Below are positions 35,579-43,803 of a stretch of 64,000 nucleotides of DNA, piece by piece; the first letter of the stretch is position 1; each line of letters begins with the position of its first letter. This DNA is from Novosphingobium sp. JCM 18896 (GTDB taxonomy: Bacteria; Pseudomonadota; Alphaproteobacteria; Sphingomonadales; Sphingomonadaceae), in contig NZ_JAPCZF010000002.1 of assembly GCF_025938095.1 (NCBI RefSeq), forward strand, positions 682,001-746,000, written 5' to 3'. The notes under the pieces are model-generated. The model made no database searches. It saw nothing but the letters and a program-made list of their open reading frames with translations, and was not told the DNA's origin. Position numbers and translations under genes: made by a program.

Positions 35579-36087
35579 AGCCCGATACCAAGACCATGCT
35601 GCGCGTCGACCAGGCCGGCGAATATGGCGCGACGCGGATCTACGCGGGCCAGCTCGCGGTCATGGGCAACCGCGGTCCGCGCGCCGGCGAGATCGCGGCC
35701 ATGGCCGCGCAGGAGGCCGAGCACCGCGCGCGCTTCGATGCGCTGCTGGCCAAACGCGGCGTGCGGCCGACCGCGCTGCAGCCGCTGTGGGACGTCGCCG
35801 GCTTCGCGCTCGGCGCGGTGACGGCGCTGGCCGGCCCGGCGACGGCGATGGCCTGCACCGCCGCGGTCGAGGAGGAGATCGACCGCCACTATACGCGCCA
35901 GCTCGAGGAGCTCGGCGACAGCGATCCCGAGCTTTCGGGCATGATCGAGACCTTCCGCGTCGAGGAGCGCGAGCACCGCGAGGCCGCGCTGGCCGCGGGG
36001 GCCGAGCGCGCGCCCGCCTATCCGCTGATCTCGGCGGCGATTCGCATGGGCTGTCGCCTGGCGATCCGTCTGTCCGAGCGGATCTGA
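35575..36087 (+). CDS. coq7: Demethoxyubiquinone hydroxylase
   Basis: This diiron enzyme makes the penultimate ubiquinone intermediate. The 170-residue short form is complete and carries DQAGEYGATRIYAGQ, the iron-binding EAEHRARF and EEEIDRHY, and the second EEREHREAAL. It is translationally coupled to dsbB through ATGA. Confidence 0.95.
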   Translation: MKPDTKTMLRVDQAGEYGATRIYAGQLAVMGNRGPRAGEIAAMAAQEAEHRARFDALLAKRGVRPTALQPLWDVAGFALGAVTALAGPATAMACTAAVEEEIDRHYTRQLEELGDSDPELSGMIETFRVEEREHREAALAAGAERAPAYPLISAAIRMGCRLAIRLSERI

Positions 36088-36199
36088 CACCTTGCATTGC
36101 GGCGGAACAAAGTCATGCTGGCGCCGCTTCATTTAGCATTCACGGGTGCAGACCCTATATCTGCCTAGCCCTGCGAACGATCAGCCAAGGAACCACGCC

Positions 36200-36742
36200 G
36201 TGACCCGCCTTTCCCTCGTAGCCGTGACCGCCCTGGCTTCCGCGTTCCTGCTTCCCGCCGCGCCCGCCATGGCGCAGAGCCCCGACGAAAAGGTCAATCT
36301 CGTCATCGTCTACGGCCAGGACGAATGTCCGCAGGGCAAGGCCGACGAGATCACGGTCTGCGCGCGCAAGGAGGAACGCGAGCGCTATCGCATTCCCGAG
36401 CCGCTGCGCGGCAGCCAGTCGCCGAGCAACGACGCCTGGAACAACAAGGTCCTCGCGTATGAGACCGTCGGTCGCACCGGCACGCAGTCGTGCTCGCCCG
36501 TCGGCGCGGGCGGGGCGCTCGGCTGCACCCAGCAGCTGATCAACCGCGCCTATGCCGAAAAGGGGCAGGACCCTTCGATCCGCTTCGGCGAGCTGATCCA
36601 GGCCGAACGCGAGAAGCGCCTGTCGACGCTCGACGCCGAAGCCGCCGAGACGCAGACCCGCGTCGAAGAGGCCGAGCGCGAGTACGACGCGCGCAAGCGC
36701 CGCGAGGCCGAAGCTGCGGTGCCGGCGCCGGCAGGGAACTGA
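36200..36742 (+). CDS. Hypothetical secreted protein
   Basis: The 180-residue protein starts at GTG 36200, with AAGGA 10 bp upstream, and has a signal peptide ending AMA before QSPDEKVNLVIVYGQDECPQ. Cysteines in DECPQGKADEITVC and SCSPVGAGGALGC are likely paired. The C-terminal 60 residues form a charged coiled coil (AEREKRLSTLDAEAAE). I have seen this layout as a hypothetical sphingomonad periplasmic protein, but no function can be given. Confidence 0.7.
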   Translation: MTRLSLVAVTALASAFLLPAAPAMAQSPDEKVNLVIVYGQDECPQGKADEITVCARKEERERYRIPEPLRGSQSPSNDAWNNKVLAYETVGRTGTQSCSPVGAGGALGCTQQLINRAYAEKGQDPSIRFGELIQAEREKRLSTLDAEAAETQTRVEEAEREYDARKRREAEAAVPAPAGN

Positions 36743-36746
36743 CGCG

Positions 36747-36907
36747 CCACCCTCATCCAAGCTTCGCTAGCTAATGACGGAGCAAGCTACGCTATCCTTC
36801 TCCCGCCAGCGGGAGAAGGGTGGGGCGCTCCATCCCCTCTCCCGCTGGCGGGAGAGGCGGCGAGACTTGCTGAACGCAGTGAAGCTAGTCGCAGCGGTGA
36901 GGGTGGT
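36747..36907. repeat. MITE-like element with CCACCCTCA inverted ends
   Basis: It begins CCACCCTCA and ends TGAGGGTGG. Inside are two palindromes, CTTCTCCCGCCAGCGGGAG and CCTCTCCCGCTGGCGGGAG, and short AGCTTCGCTAG and GTGAAGCTAG stretches. This third family of the window occupies the convergent gap between the hypothetical secreted protein and the response regulator. Confidence 0.75.
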
Positions 36908-36920
36908 GCAGCGCTGCCCC

Positions 36921-37817
36921 TCAAACCCGCCGCATCGTCGCATGCACCGCGCAGAGATATTCGCGCATGTGACCCGCGGTCGCGTCGGTCAGCGCGATCA
37001 GGTCGCGGCGGCCGTCGCGCGCGTCGGGCCAGCGGCGCAGCAGGCCGGCGTCGGTCATCTGCGCCACCCAGCGCAGCGCCGTGGACATCGGCACCGAGGC
37101 GGCGATGCAGACGCTCGACACCGAGACTTCCTGGTTCTCGAGCTGCGCGCGCGTCAGGTCGAGCAGGATTTCCCAGGCCGGGTCGGCGAACAGCTGGCTC
37201 GAGAAGAAGCGCCCGCGTAGCGCGCGCGAGGTGATGATCGCGCGCAGGGTCGCGGCCAGGTCCTCGTTGGTCGGCGCCGCGGCGAGGCGGGTGTCGTGGC
37301 CGCGGCCTTCGAGCGCCGAGACCAGCCGGCTGAGCTGGCTGCCGAAGCTCGACAGGCTGGCCTGCTGCTGCAGGTCGTCGCGGCTGCGCAGATGCGCGAC
37401 GGCGCGGCGCAGCGCGGCCGAGCTCGCCATCAGGTCGAGCGGCCGGCACAGCACGTCGACCGCGCCGAGGTGCAGGCACTTCATCGCCAGTTCGGCGGTG
37501 ATCGCGTCGGTCAGCACGATCGGCGCGATCGTGCGCGCGGTGCCCAGCCGCGTGCGGATCTCCTCGATCATCGTCAGCCCGTCCATCACCGGCATGCGCT
37601 GATCGGTCAGGACGATCTGGATCGCGCTGTCGCGGCAGATGCGGTCGATCGCCTCTTCGGCGCTGGTCACGCCCGAATGCTCGTAGCCCAGGCTCTTGAG
37701 CACGCTCATGCAGTGGGCGAGGCCGTGATCCTCACGCTCGACGACGAGCACCGAAGGCAGTTGGACGGGCGAGGAATCGGCGACGAGCGAAGGTACTTCC
37801 AGAATTTGGGTCGCCAT
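36921..37817 (-). CDS. Response regulator with MarR-like winged helix
   Basis: The 298-residue protein has an N-terminal receiver domain (residues about 20-140) with the phospho-acceptor Asp in IVLTDQRMPVMDG. The conserved lysine position reads CRPLD, so Lys is replaced by Arg. The C-terminal region is a winged helix (VSVSSVCIAASVPMSTALRW, then GLLRRWPDARDGRRDLIAL) like MarR relatives. ATG 37817 (MATQIL) is taken. It is divergent from the type I secretion genes and may regulate them; there is no adjacent kinase. Confidence 0.8.
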   Translation of the reverse strand: MATQILEVPSLVADSSPVQLPSVLVVEREDHGLAHCMSVLKSLGYEHSGVTSAEEAIDRICRDSAIQIVLTDQRMPVMDGLTMIEEIRTRLGTARTIAPIVLTDAITAELAMKCLHLGAVDVLCRPLDLMASSAALRRAVAHLRSRDDLQQQASLSSFGSQLSRLVSALEGRGHDTRLAAAPTNEDLAATLRAIITSRALRGRFFSSQLFADPAWEILLDLTRAQLENQEVSVSSVCIAASVPMSTALRWVAQMTDAGLLRRWPDARDGRRDLIALTDATAGHMREYLCAVHATMRRV

Positions 37818-38140
37818 CACTGATAAACCTCTCAACCCTGAACCTTATGCGACGCCTGCGTGACTATCCGACACAAGTAGCAAGCCGGCGGCTTTTTCAC
37901 GAGGAAAATCGCTCTGCCCGGCCCGCGCTTAACCGCGCCTTGCTCTCGTGACATCCCCCAAATGCGCGGTTGATACGTCCGAAATGGGGATGCTTTTGCG
38001 CTGCCGCCGCGGGCATCGCGCGGGCCGGGGCGACGCTCCGTCGTGAAATCCACAGATATGGTGAATTTTTGCGTGTTAAATTTGCATATACTCGGTACAG
38101 GCATCGCGACTCGCGGGCAGACAGGGATTCCGAACGGCAG
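37818..38140. other. Divergent non-coding region upstream of secretion genes
   Basis: These 323 bp hold no credible gene. AACCGCGC at 37931 and its inverse GCGCGGTT at 37964 form an imperfect operator-like pair 25 bp apart. A possible -10 hexamer TATACT lies at 38087-38092, 48 bp ahead of the winged-helix start, in an AT-rich patch. Both signals are weak. Confidence 0.3.
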
Positions 38141-38452
38141 ATGGAAGGGGAGGGCGCCCAGGACGTATTGACGATCGACGCGGCCGATCCGCGCTGGAAG
38201 GAACTGGTCGAGTTCGACGCCAAGCTCTTCAAGAAGAAGAAGCTGCGGCTCCTGACCCCCGAAGCGCGAGTCCTGCTCTGTCTGATGATGTCCGGACCGC
38301 TGCGCGTGAACGAGGCGATGCAGGTCGCCGGCACGTCGTATCGCGGCTTCTATGCGGTGCTGGAGCGCCTCAAGCAGGCGGGATTGGTGAACATTTCAAA
38401 GGACGAGCAGGACCAGCGCGCGCGCAACCTGACCGTCGAGCAGCAGGGATGA
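38141..38452 (+). CDS. Small winged-helix DNA-binding protein
   Basis: The 103-residue protein has a MarR-like winged helix: LTPEARVLLCLMMSGPLRVN, then AMQVAGTSYRGFYAVLERLK as recognition helix, then GLVNISKDEQDQRARNLTV as wing. A basic KKKKLR lies before it. It stands between the divergent response regulator and the TolC gene and is a natural candidate for local regulation of the secretion genes. Start ATG 38141 gives MEGEGAQDVL. Confidence 0.75.
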   Translation: MEGEGAQDVLTIDAADPRWKELVEFDAKLFKKKKLRLLTPEARVLLCLMMSGPLRVNEAMQVAGTSYRGFYAVLERLKQAGLVNISKDEQDQRARNLTVEQQG

Positions 38453-38496
38453 CATGATGTTTCGGGGCATCCGGCAGCATCAACTAGGATCGAACT

Positions 38497-40053
38497 TTGG
38501 CTTTTGAACGCAAAGCTGGCTCGCGCGCGTCCCGCAGCGCCGCACCGGTGACCATGGCGGTTACCATGGCGGCGGTCGTGGCGCTGTGGCCCGCGCTCGC
38601 CATGGCGCAGGACGTGAAGCCGAACCCGGCGACCAATGCCGCGGTCCAGGGCGATTCCGCGACGACCTCCGATCCGGGCACGATGGCCAAGCCCGTCGAC
38701 GTGCCGCCGCCCACGCCCGATCGCGGCGGCGCGCGGCTCCAGCCGGGCCAGACTCCGACCTTCGATCCGCCGGCCGTGCAGGCCCCGGGGGTCGAGGTCT
38801 ATGGCCCGCCGGCACCCAAGGCCCGCAAGGGCAAGATTCCCCAGATCGGCTGGAACGCGACGCCGCCGCAGGTGCCGCCCGCGCTCGAAGAGGCGATCAG
38901 CATCGTCACGCGCAACTATCCTTCGGCCAAGTCGGCGCGCGCCGCGCTGGCCGCCGCCGCCTCCGACGTCACCAGCGCCAAGTGGCTGCGCGCGCCGAAC
39001 CTGAGCGGAACGGTCTCCTATCTCGACAACGACAGCAAACCCGATCCGCAGGTCGCGGTCGAGCTGCCGGTCTGGACCGCGGGCCGCATCGGCGCGGGCA
39101 TCCGCCGCGCCAAGGCCGCCGAAGACGCGACCTCGGCCGACTATGTCGTCACCGTGCAGACCCTGGCCCAGACCACGGCCCAGGCCTATTTCGAAGTCGC
39201 CCGCCTGGCCCAGCGCGAGCAATTGCTGGCCGACAGCGTGCGCGAGCACCAGCGTCTCGTCGGCACGATGGAGCGCCGCGTCCAGCAGGAAGTCAGCCCG
39301 CTGGCCGATCTCGAGCTGGCAAAGTCGCGCGCCGCGCAGATCGAGCAGGAATATACCGTCACGCGGGCGCAGCGCCGCTCGACCCTGCGCGTCCTGGCCG
39401 AGCTGATCGCCGATCCGAACTACGATCTCGGGCCGATCCCGCCCTACAAGATCGTCGAGCTGACCAATCGCGACGCGCTCGAGGAACAGGCGATCGCCTA
39501 TGATCCCACGCTCAAGCGGCTGAACTCGCTGGTCGACCTGGCGCGCGCCGATTTCGATTCGCGCAAGGCGTCGCTGTTCCCGCAGCTCAACGCCCAGTAT
39601 TCGTACGACGACGTCTTCGGCAGCCGCGTCGGCTTCGTGCTGCGCCAGCAGTCGTCGGGCGGCGGGCTCAGCCAGCTCGCGCAGGTCGACGGTGCCAAGC
39701 TGCGCATCCAGGGCGCGCTCGAGGACGTACGCGTCACCGACCAGCAGCTGCGCCGCGAGATTGCCAACGACCTGATCGAGTACGACGCCGCCAAGGCGCG
39801 TGCGCAGATCTCGACCGGCGCCTCCGAAACCGCATCGCGCGTGAGCGAGAGCTACATGCGCCAGTTCATCGCCGGTCGCCGGTCGTGGCTCGACGTCATG
39901 AACGCGCTGCGCGAGGCCGTCACCGCGCAGGTCGGCCTGGTCGACGCCCAGGTCGGAGCGATGTCCGCCTCGGTGCGACTGCTGCTGCGCAGCGGCCGCT
40001 GGCATCCCGTCTTCGAACAACCGGCCACGGCGCCGGTCTCTAAGGAAAACTGA
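38497..40053 (+). CDS. TolC-like outer-membrane efflux/secretion protein
   Basis: The 518-residue outer-membrane channel belongs to a type I secretion system. A signal peptide (VAMAAVVALWPALAMAQ type) precedes a Pro-rich N-terminal extension of about 80 residues, then two TolC repeats with helical LAQTTAQAYFEVARLAQREQ and beta segments. The start is TTG 38497, with AGGA 8 bp upstream. It lies 44 bp after the winged-helix gene and 2 bp ahead of the ABC exporter gene. Confidence 0.9.
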   Translation: MAFERKAGSRASRSAAPVTMAVTMAAVVALWPALAMAQDVKPNPATNAAVQGDSATTSDPGTMAKPVDVPPPTPDRGGARLQPGQTPTFDPPAVQAPGVEVYGPPAPKARKGKIPQIGWNATPPQVPPALEEAISIVTRNYPSAKSARAALAAAASDVTSAKWLRAPNLSGTVSYLDNDSKPDPQVAVELPVWTAGRIGAGIRRAKAAEDATSADYVVTVQTLAQTTAQAYFEVARLAQREQLLADSVREHQRLVGTMERRVQQEVSPLADLELAKSRAAQIEQEYTVTRAQRRSTLRVLAELIADPNYDLGPIPPYKIVELTNRDALEEQAIAYDPTLKRLNSLVDLARADFDSRKASLFPQLNAQYSYDDVFGSRVGFVLRQQSSGGGLSQLAQVDGAKLRIQGALEDVRVTDQQLRREIANDLIEYDAAKARAQISTGASETASRVSESYMRQFIAGRRSWLDVMNALREAVTAQVGLVDAQVGAMSASVRLLLRSGRWHPVFEQPATAPVSKEN

Positions 40054-40055
40054 AC

Positions 40056-42167
40056 GTGTCGAACTCCATTGTCGCGGCGATCGCGACGCTCGCCCGGATG
40101 CGCCGGATCGACCTGCGGCCCGATTGGGCCGATGCTGCGCATCAGGTCGAGCGCGACGATCGGGAAGGCCTCGACCTCGTCTGCCAGGCGATCGGCTGGG
40201 CGCCGGCGACGGCCTATAGCGAGGCGCCGCGTGCGCACGAGTTCCCGCTGCTGGTCTATCACGAGAGCAACGGCTGGGCCGTGGCCGAGCGGGTCGAAAG
40301 CGACAACCGCCTGGGCATCGTCAAGGAAGGCATCAGCACGACCTGGCGCGATGCCGATCAGGCGCACCTCTACGACATCGTCATCCCGCTGCCCGCGGGC
40401 AAGCTGACCTTCGACAACGCCTTCGACGTGTTCAAGTCGGCGGTGTTCCGCCGCAAGAACACGATCCTGTTCGCCGTCCTGGCGACCTTCGTGGTCAACC
40501 TGATCGCGCTCGTCACCAGCCTCTACTCGATGCAGGTCTACGACCGCGTCGTGCCGCGCGGCGCCTTCTCGACCCTGTGGGTGCTGTCGATCGGCGCGAT
40601 CGTCGCGATCCTGTTCGACTTCGTGCTGCGCGTGATCCGCGCCAACATGCTCGAGGACGAGGCGGTCAAGATCGACACCGAGGTCTCCGAATTCTTCTTC
40701 TCGCGCACCGCCGAGGTCCGCCTCGATGCGCGGCCGCCGTCGATCGGCACCACCGCCGCGCAGCTCAAGGGTCTCGAACAGGTCCGCGTCATGCTGTCGT
40801 CGGCGGCCCTGTTCGCGCTCGCCGATCTGCCCTTCGCCGTGCTGTTCATCCTGGTCATCGCCAAGCTCGGCGGGATCATCGCCGTGGTCATGGCGATCTC
40901 GTTCCCGATCGCGATCGGCGTCGCCTTCGTCTTCGCCAAGATGATTCGCGAGGATACGGCCAAGGCGCAGATCAGCGGTAACCGCAAGAACGGTCTGCTC
41001 GTCGAATCGCTCGACGCGGCCGAGACGGTCAAGGCCAATCGCGGCCAGTGGTACCTGCTGTCGCGCTGGAACCGCCTGCTCGAAGAGGTCCACGAGGCCG
41101 AAATCCCCGTGCGCCGGCTCCAGACCATCTCGGGCACGATCTTCGGCACCCTCCAGCAGATCTCGTACATCTGCCTGATCGCCTGGGGTGCGGTCGAAGT
41201 GTTCGAGAACCACATCTCGATGGGTGCGCTGATCGCCTGTTCGATCCTCTCGGGCCGCGTCAACGGGCCGCTGCTCGGCCAGCTGCCGTCGCTGCTCGTG
41301 CAGTGGACCTACTCGAAGATCTCGCTGCAGATGCTCGACGGCATCCTCCAGCTGCCCGTCGACCGTCCGGCCGATGTCGAGCAGCTGCGCCCGAACCGCC
41401 TCTCGCCGGCGCTGTCGTTCACCAACGTCGGCTTCGCCTATCCGGGCGCGCGCACCGGCGTCGGCGTACAGCGCCTCGAGATCGCCGCGGGCGAGCGCAT
41501 CGGCATCATCGGTGGCGTGGGTTCGGGCAAGTCGACCCTGCTCAAGCTGATGGCCGGGCTCTATGCGCCGCAGCAGGGCCAGATCCTGATGGATCGGCTC
41601 GACATGAACCAGATCGCCGAGGACGTGCTGCGCGGCCACATCGGCTACCTGCCGCAGGACTATCGCCTGGTGAACGGCTCGCTGCGCGACAACATCACGC
41701 TCGGCCTGTCCGATCCCGGCGACGAGGCGATCATGGAAGCCGCGCGCGGCACCGGCCTCGCCGGCCTGATCACCGCGCACCCGCGCGGGCTCGACCTGCA
41801 GATCAGCGAGGGCGGCCGCGGCCTCTCGGGCGGCCAGCGCGTGCTGACCGGCCTGACCCGCCTGCTGCTCGCCAAGCCCAAGCTGATCCTGCTGGACGAG
41901 CCGACCGCGAATCTCGACGTCGATACCGAGGCGCTGGTGCTCAAGACGCTCGCCGCCAGCCTCCAGCCCGACACGACCTTGATTCTCGTCACGCACAAGC
42001 TGCAGCTGGTCAACATGGTCGGCCGCGTCTTCGTCATGGCCAACGGTTCGATCCTGCTCGACGGGCCGACCGGCGAGGTCATGAAACGACTGCAAGCACC
42101 CGCACCCGCCGCTGCGCCACCATCGCCGCCGGCCGCCATCGATGCTGACCAGGGGGCCGGCGCATGA
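40056..42167 (+). CDS. Type I secretion ABC transporter (LapB-like)
   Basis: The 703-residue inner-membrane ATPase drives protein export. The first 140 residues look like a C39-peptidase-like domain without an active cysteine (HEFPLLVYHESNGWAVAE), as in LapB/HlyB. Transmembrane segments run from about 150 to 430. The ATPase has GGVGSGKST (about 486), PQDYRL, LSGGQ (about 590), LILLDEP and VTHK. It starts at GTG 40056 after AAGGA. It overlaps the HlyD gene by 4 bp. Confidence 0.92.
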   Translation: MSNSIVAAIATLARMRRIDLRPDWADAAHQVERDDREGLDLVCQAIGWAPATAYSEAPRAHEFPLLVYHESNGWAVAERVESDNRLGIVKEGISTTWRDADQAHLYDIVIPLPAGKLTFDNAFDVFKSAVFRRKNTILFAVLATFVVNLIALVTSLYSMQVYDRVVPRGAFSTLWVLSIGAIVAILFDFVLRVIRANMLEDEAVKIDTEVSEFFFSRTAEVRLDARPPSIGTTAAQLKGLEQVRVMLSSAALFALADLPFAVLFILVIAKLGGIIAVVMAISFPIAIGVAFVFAKMIREDTAKAQISGNRKNGLLVESLDAAETVKANRGQWYLLSRWNRLLEEVHEAEIPVRRLQTISGTIFGTLQQISYICLIAWGAVEVFENHISMGALIACSILSGRVNGPLLGQLPSLLVQWTYSKISLQMLDGILQLPVDRPADVEQLRPNRLSPALSFTNVGFAYPGARTGVGVQRLEIAAGERIGIIGGVGSGKSTLLKLMAGLYAPQQGQILMDRLDMNQIAEDVLRGHIGYLPQDYRLVNGSLRDNITLGLSDPGDEAIMEAARGTGLAGLITAHPRGLDLQISEGGRGLSGGQRVLTGLTRLLLAKPKLILLDEPTANLDVDTEALVLKTLAASLQPDTTLILVTHKLQLVNMVGRVFVMANGSILLDGPTGEVMKRLQAPAPAAAPPSPPAAIDADQGAGA

Positions 42168-43336
42168 AGATCTCACCCGCATTCCGCAACCGCTGGCTCA
42201 ACCCCTCGCGGCTGATCATCATCGGCATCATCGCCTTCTTCGGAATCGCGCTGGCCTGGTCGTTCTGGGCTGAGCTCGACCAGGTCGCGCGCGCGCCGGG
42301 ACAGATCATCCCGACCGGCCGCGTCCAGGTCATCCAGTCGACCGACGGCGGCAAGATCGAATCGATCCTCGTGCGCGAGGGCGACAAGGTGTCCAAGGGC
42401 CAGACCCTCGTCGAGCTCGACTCGACCAAGATCAGCGCCGCCGTCGGCGAAGCGCGCGGCAAGGTCGCCTCCTTGATGAGCTCGATGGCGCGCATCAACG
42501 CCGAGCTGTTCGACCGTCCGCTGATCTTCCCCGACGAGGTCAAGCCGTTCCCCGACTTCATGGCCAACCAGACGCTGCTCTACCAGAAGCGCCGCCAGGC
42601 GCTGCAGGACCAGCTCAATTCGCTCAAGCAGATGCTCGGGCTGATGGAGCAGGAGCTCAACATGAACATGCCGCTGCTCAAGCAGGGCGACGTCAGCCGC
42701 GCCGACGTACTGCGCCTCCAGCGCGGCGTCTCGGACATCAAGTCGCAGATGGTCAACGTCCGCAACAAGTACATCCAGGACCTCCAGGCCGAATATACCA
42801 AGACCGAGGAGGACCTCGTCACCGCGCGCGAAGTGCTCGCCCAGCGCAGCGACGCGCTCGCCGACACCAAGATCCTCGCCCCGGTCGACGGCATCGTGAA
42901 GAACATCAAGCTGACCACGGTCGGCGGCGTGCTGCGGCCCTCGGAAGAGGTGCTGTCGATCGTCCCCACCGGCGACAAGCTGATTCTCGAGACCAAGATG
43001 AGCCCGCGCGACATCGCCTATGTCCGCGTCGGCCAGGGCGCCTCGGTCAAGTTCGACGCCTACGACAGCTCGATCTACGGCTCGGCGATCGGCAAGGTGA
43101 CCTATGTCAGCCCCGATACGCTGACCGAGCAGACCCCCCAGGGCGAGCAGGTGTTCTACCGCATCCACATCACCGCCGACCCGAGCCCGATGAAGCCGCA
43201 CCTGCCTGGCGAGAAGATCGAGATCCAGCCCGGCATGACCGCGACCGCGGAGATCCAGACCGGCCGCAACACCGTCTGGCACTACCTGACCAAGCCGATC
43301 AACAAGACCATGAGCGAGGCGATGACGGAGAAGTAG
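42164..43336 (+). CDS. HlyD-family type I secretion adaptor
   Basis: The 390-residue membrane-fusion protein links the ABC exporter to the TolC channel. One transmembrane segment lies near the N-terminus (LIIIGIIAFFGIALAWSFW), then a lipoyl half-motif (GGKIESILVREGDKVSKGQ), a helical hairpin, and the second lipoyl half (ILAPVDGIVKNIKLTTVGG). The C-terminal beta barrel ends with IQPGMTATAEIQTG. It is the third gene of the exporter operon. Confidence 0.93.
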   Translation: MKISPAFRNRWLNPSRLIIIGIIAFFGIALAWSFWAELDQVARAPGQIIPTGRVQVIQSTDGGKIESILVREGDKVSKGQTLVELDSTKISAAVGEARGKVASLMSSMARINAELFDRPLIFPDEVKPFPDFMANQTLLYQKRRQALQDQLNSLKQMLGLMEQELNMNMPLLKQGDVSRADVLRLQRGVSDIKSQMVNVRNKYIQDLQAEYTKTEEDLVTAREVLAQRSDALADTKILAPVDGIVKNIKLTTVGGVLRPSEEVLSIVPTGDKLILETKMSPRDIAYVRVGQGASVKFDAYDSSIYGSAIGKVTYVSPDTLTEQTPQGEQVFYRIHITADPSPMKPHLPGEKIEIQPGMTATAEIQTGRNTVWHYLTKPINKTMSEAMTEK

Positions 43337-43377
43337 GGCGTTTTGTTGGGTGCGGCAGGGACATCCATCCCTGCCTT

Positions 43378-43461
43378 GGCGGCACCAGCCCGCTCCCCCA
43401 CCCGGCCACCCTACGATAGTACCCTATGGGTGGCCGGGTGGGGGAGCGGGCTGGTGCCGCC
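43378..43461. repeat. Perfect 34-bp inverted repeat, 16-bp spacer
   Basis: Arm 43378-43411 and arm 43428-43461 are exact reverse complements and would form a very stable 34-bp cruciform or RNA hairpin with a 16-base loop. There is no T-run. It separates the exporter operon from the substrate genes and may act as a transcript stabiliser or terminator. Confidence 0.9.
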
Positions 43462-43548
43462 GCTGAGCCGGATGGCTCAGCGGAACAACCAAGACTCCTC
43501 AAACCTCACCCCAAACCGATTCTTTTCCGACGGCCCCCGCTTCTTTTC

Positions 43549-43578
43549 CCGTCATCCCCGCGCAGGCGGGGATCCATC
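43549..43578. repeat. Solo left unit, GTCATCCCCGCGCAGG variant
   Basis: The unit reads CCGTCATCCCCGCGCAGG and on to GGGGATCCATC. It shares the GCGCAGG variant with the left arm of the GIY-YIG cassette (other copies read GCGAAGG). No inverted partner is nearby. Confidence 0.75.
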
Positions 43579-43803
43579 GCCAGGTCTCTCCTCACACATC
43601 GCCGGGCAATCTCGCACTTACCCTCCCAACTCCTCCCTCATCCCATTAACCTTAAATTCACCCTTGGATTCCCGCCCGAATTTACTTCCAACACTCTACC
43701 AAAATGGTTGCAATTGCCTTGGCCAAACCAAAGCGCCATTGCTACCCACGCGGAAGCGGGTGGCGTGTGCCCCCAGCTTTAGGCTTCCATGTTGGGGGAT
43801 TCG

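Larger units (their letters stand above)
43337..43803. other. Non-coding gap after hlyD
   Basis: The 467-bp gap has no gene. It carries the 34-bp perfect inverted repeat (43378-43461), a solo left repeat unit (43549-43578), and then an AT-richer stretch (about 43620-43740) that probably holds the promoter and leader of the VCBS gene. Confidence 0.6.

Noticed and set aside
38087..38092. TATACT as a firm sigma-70 promoter
   Set aside because: No acceptable -35 hexamer is found at 16-18 bp. It is kept only as a weak note.
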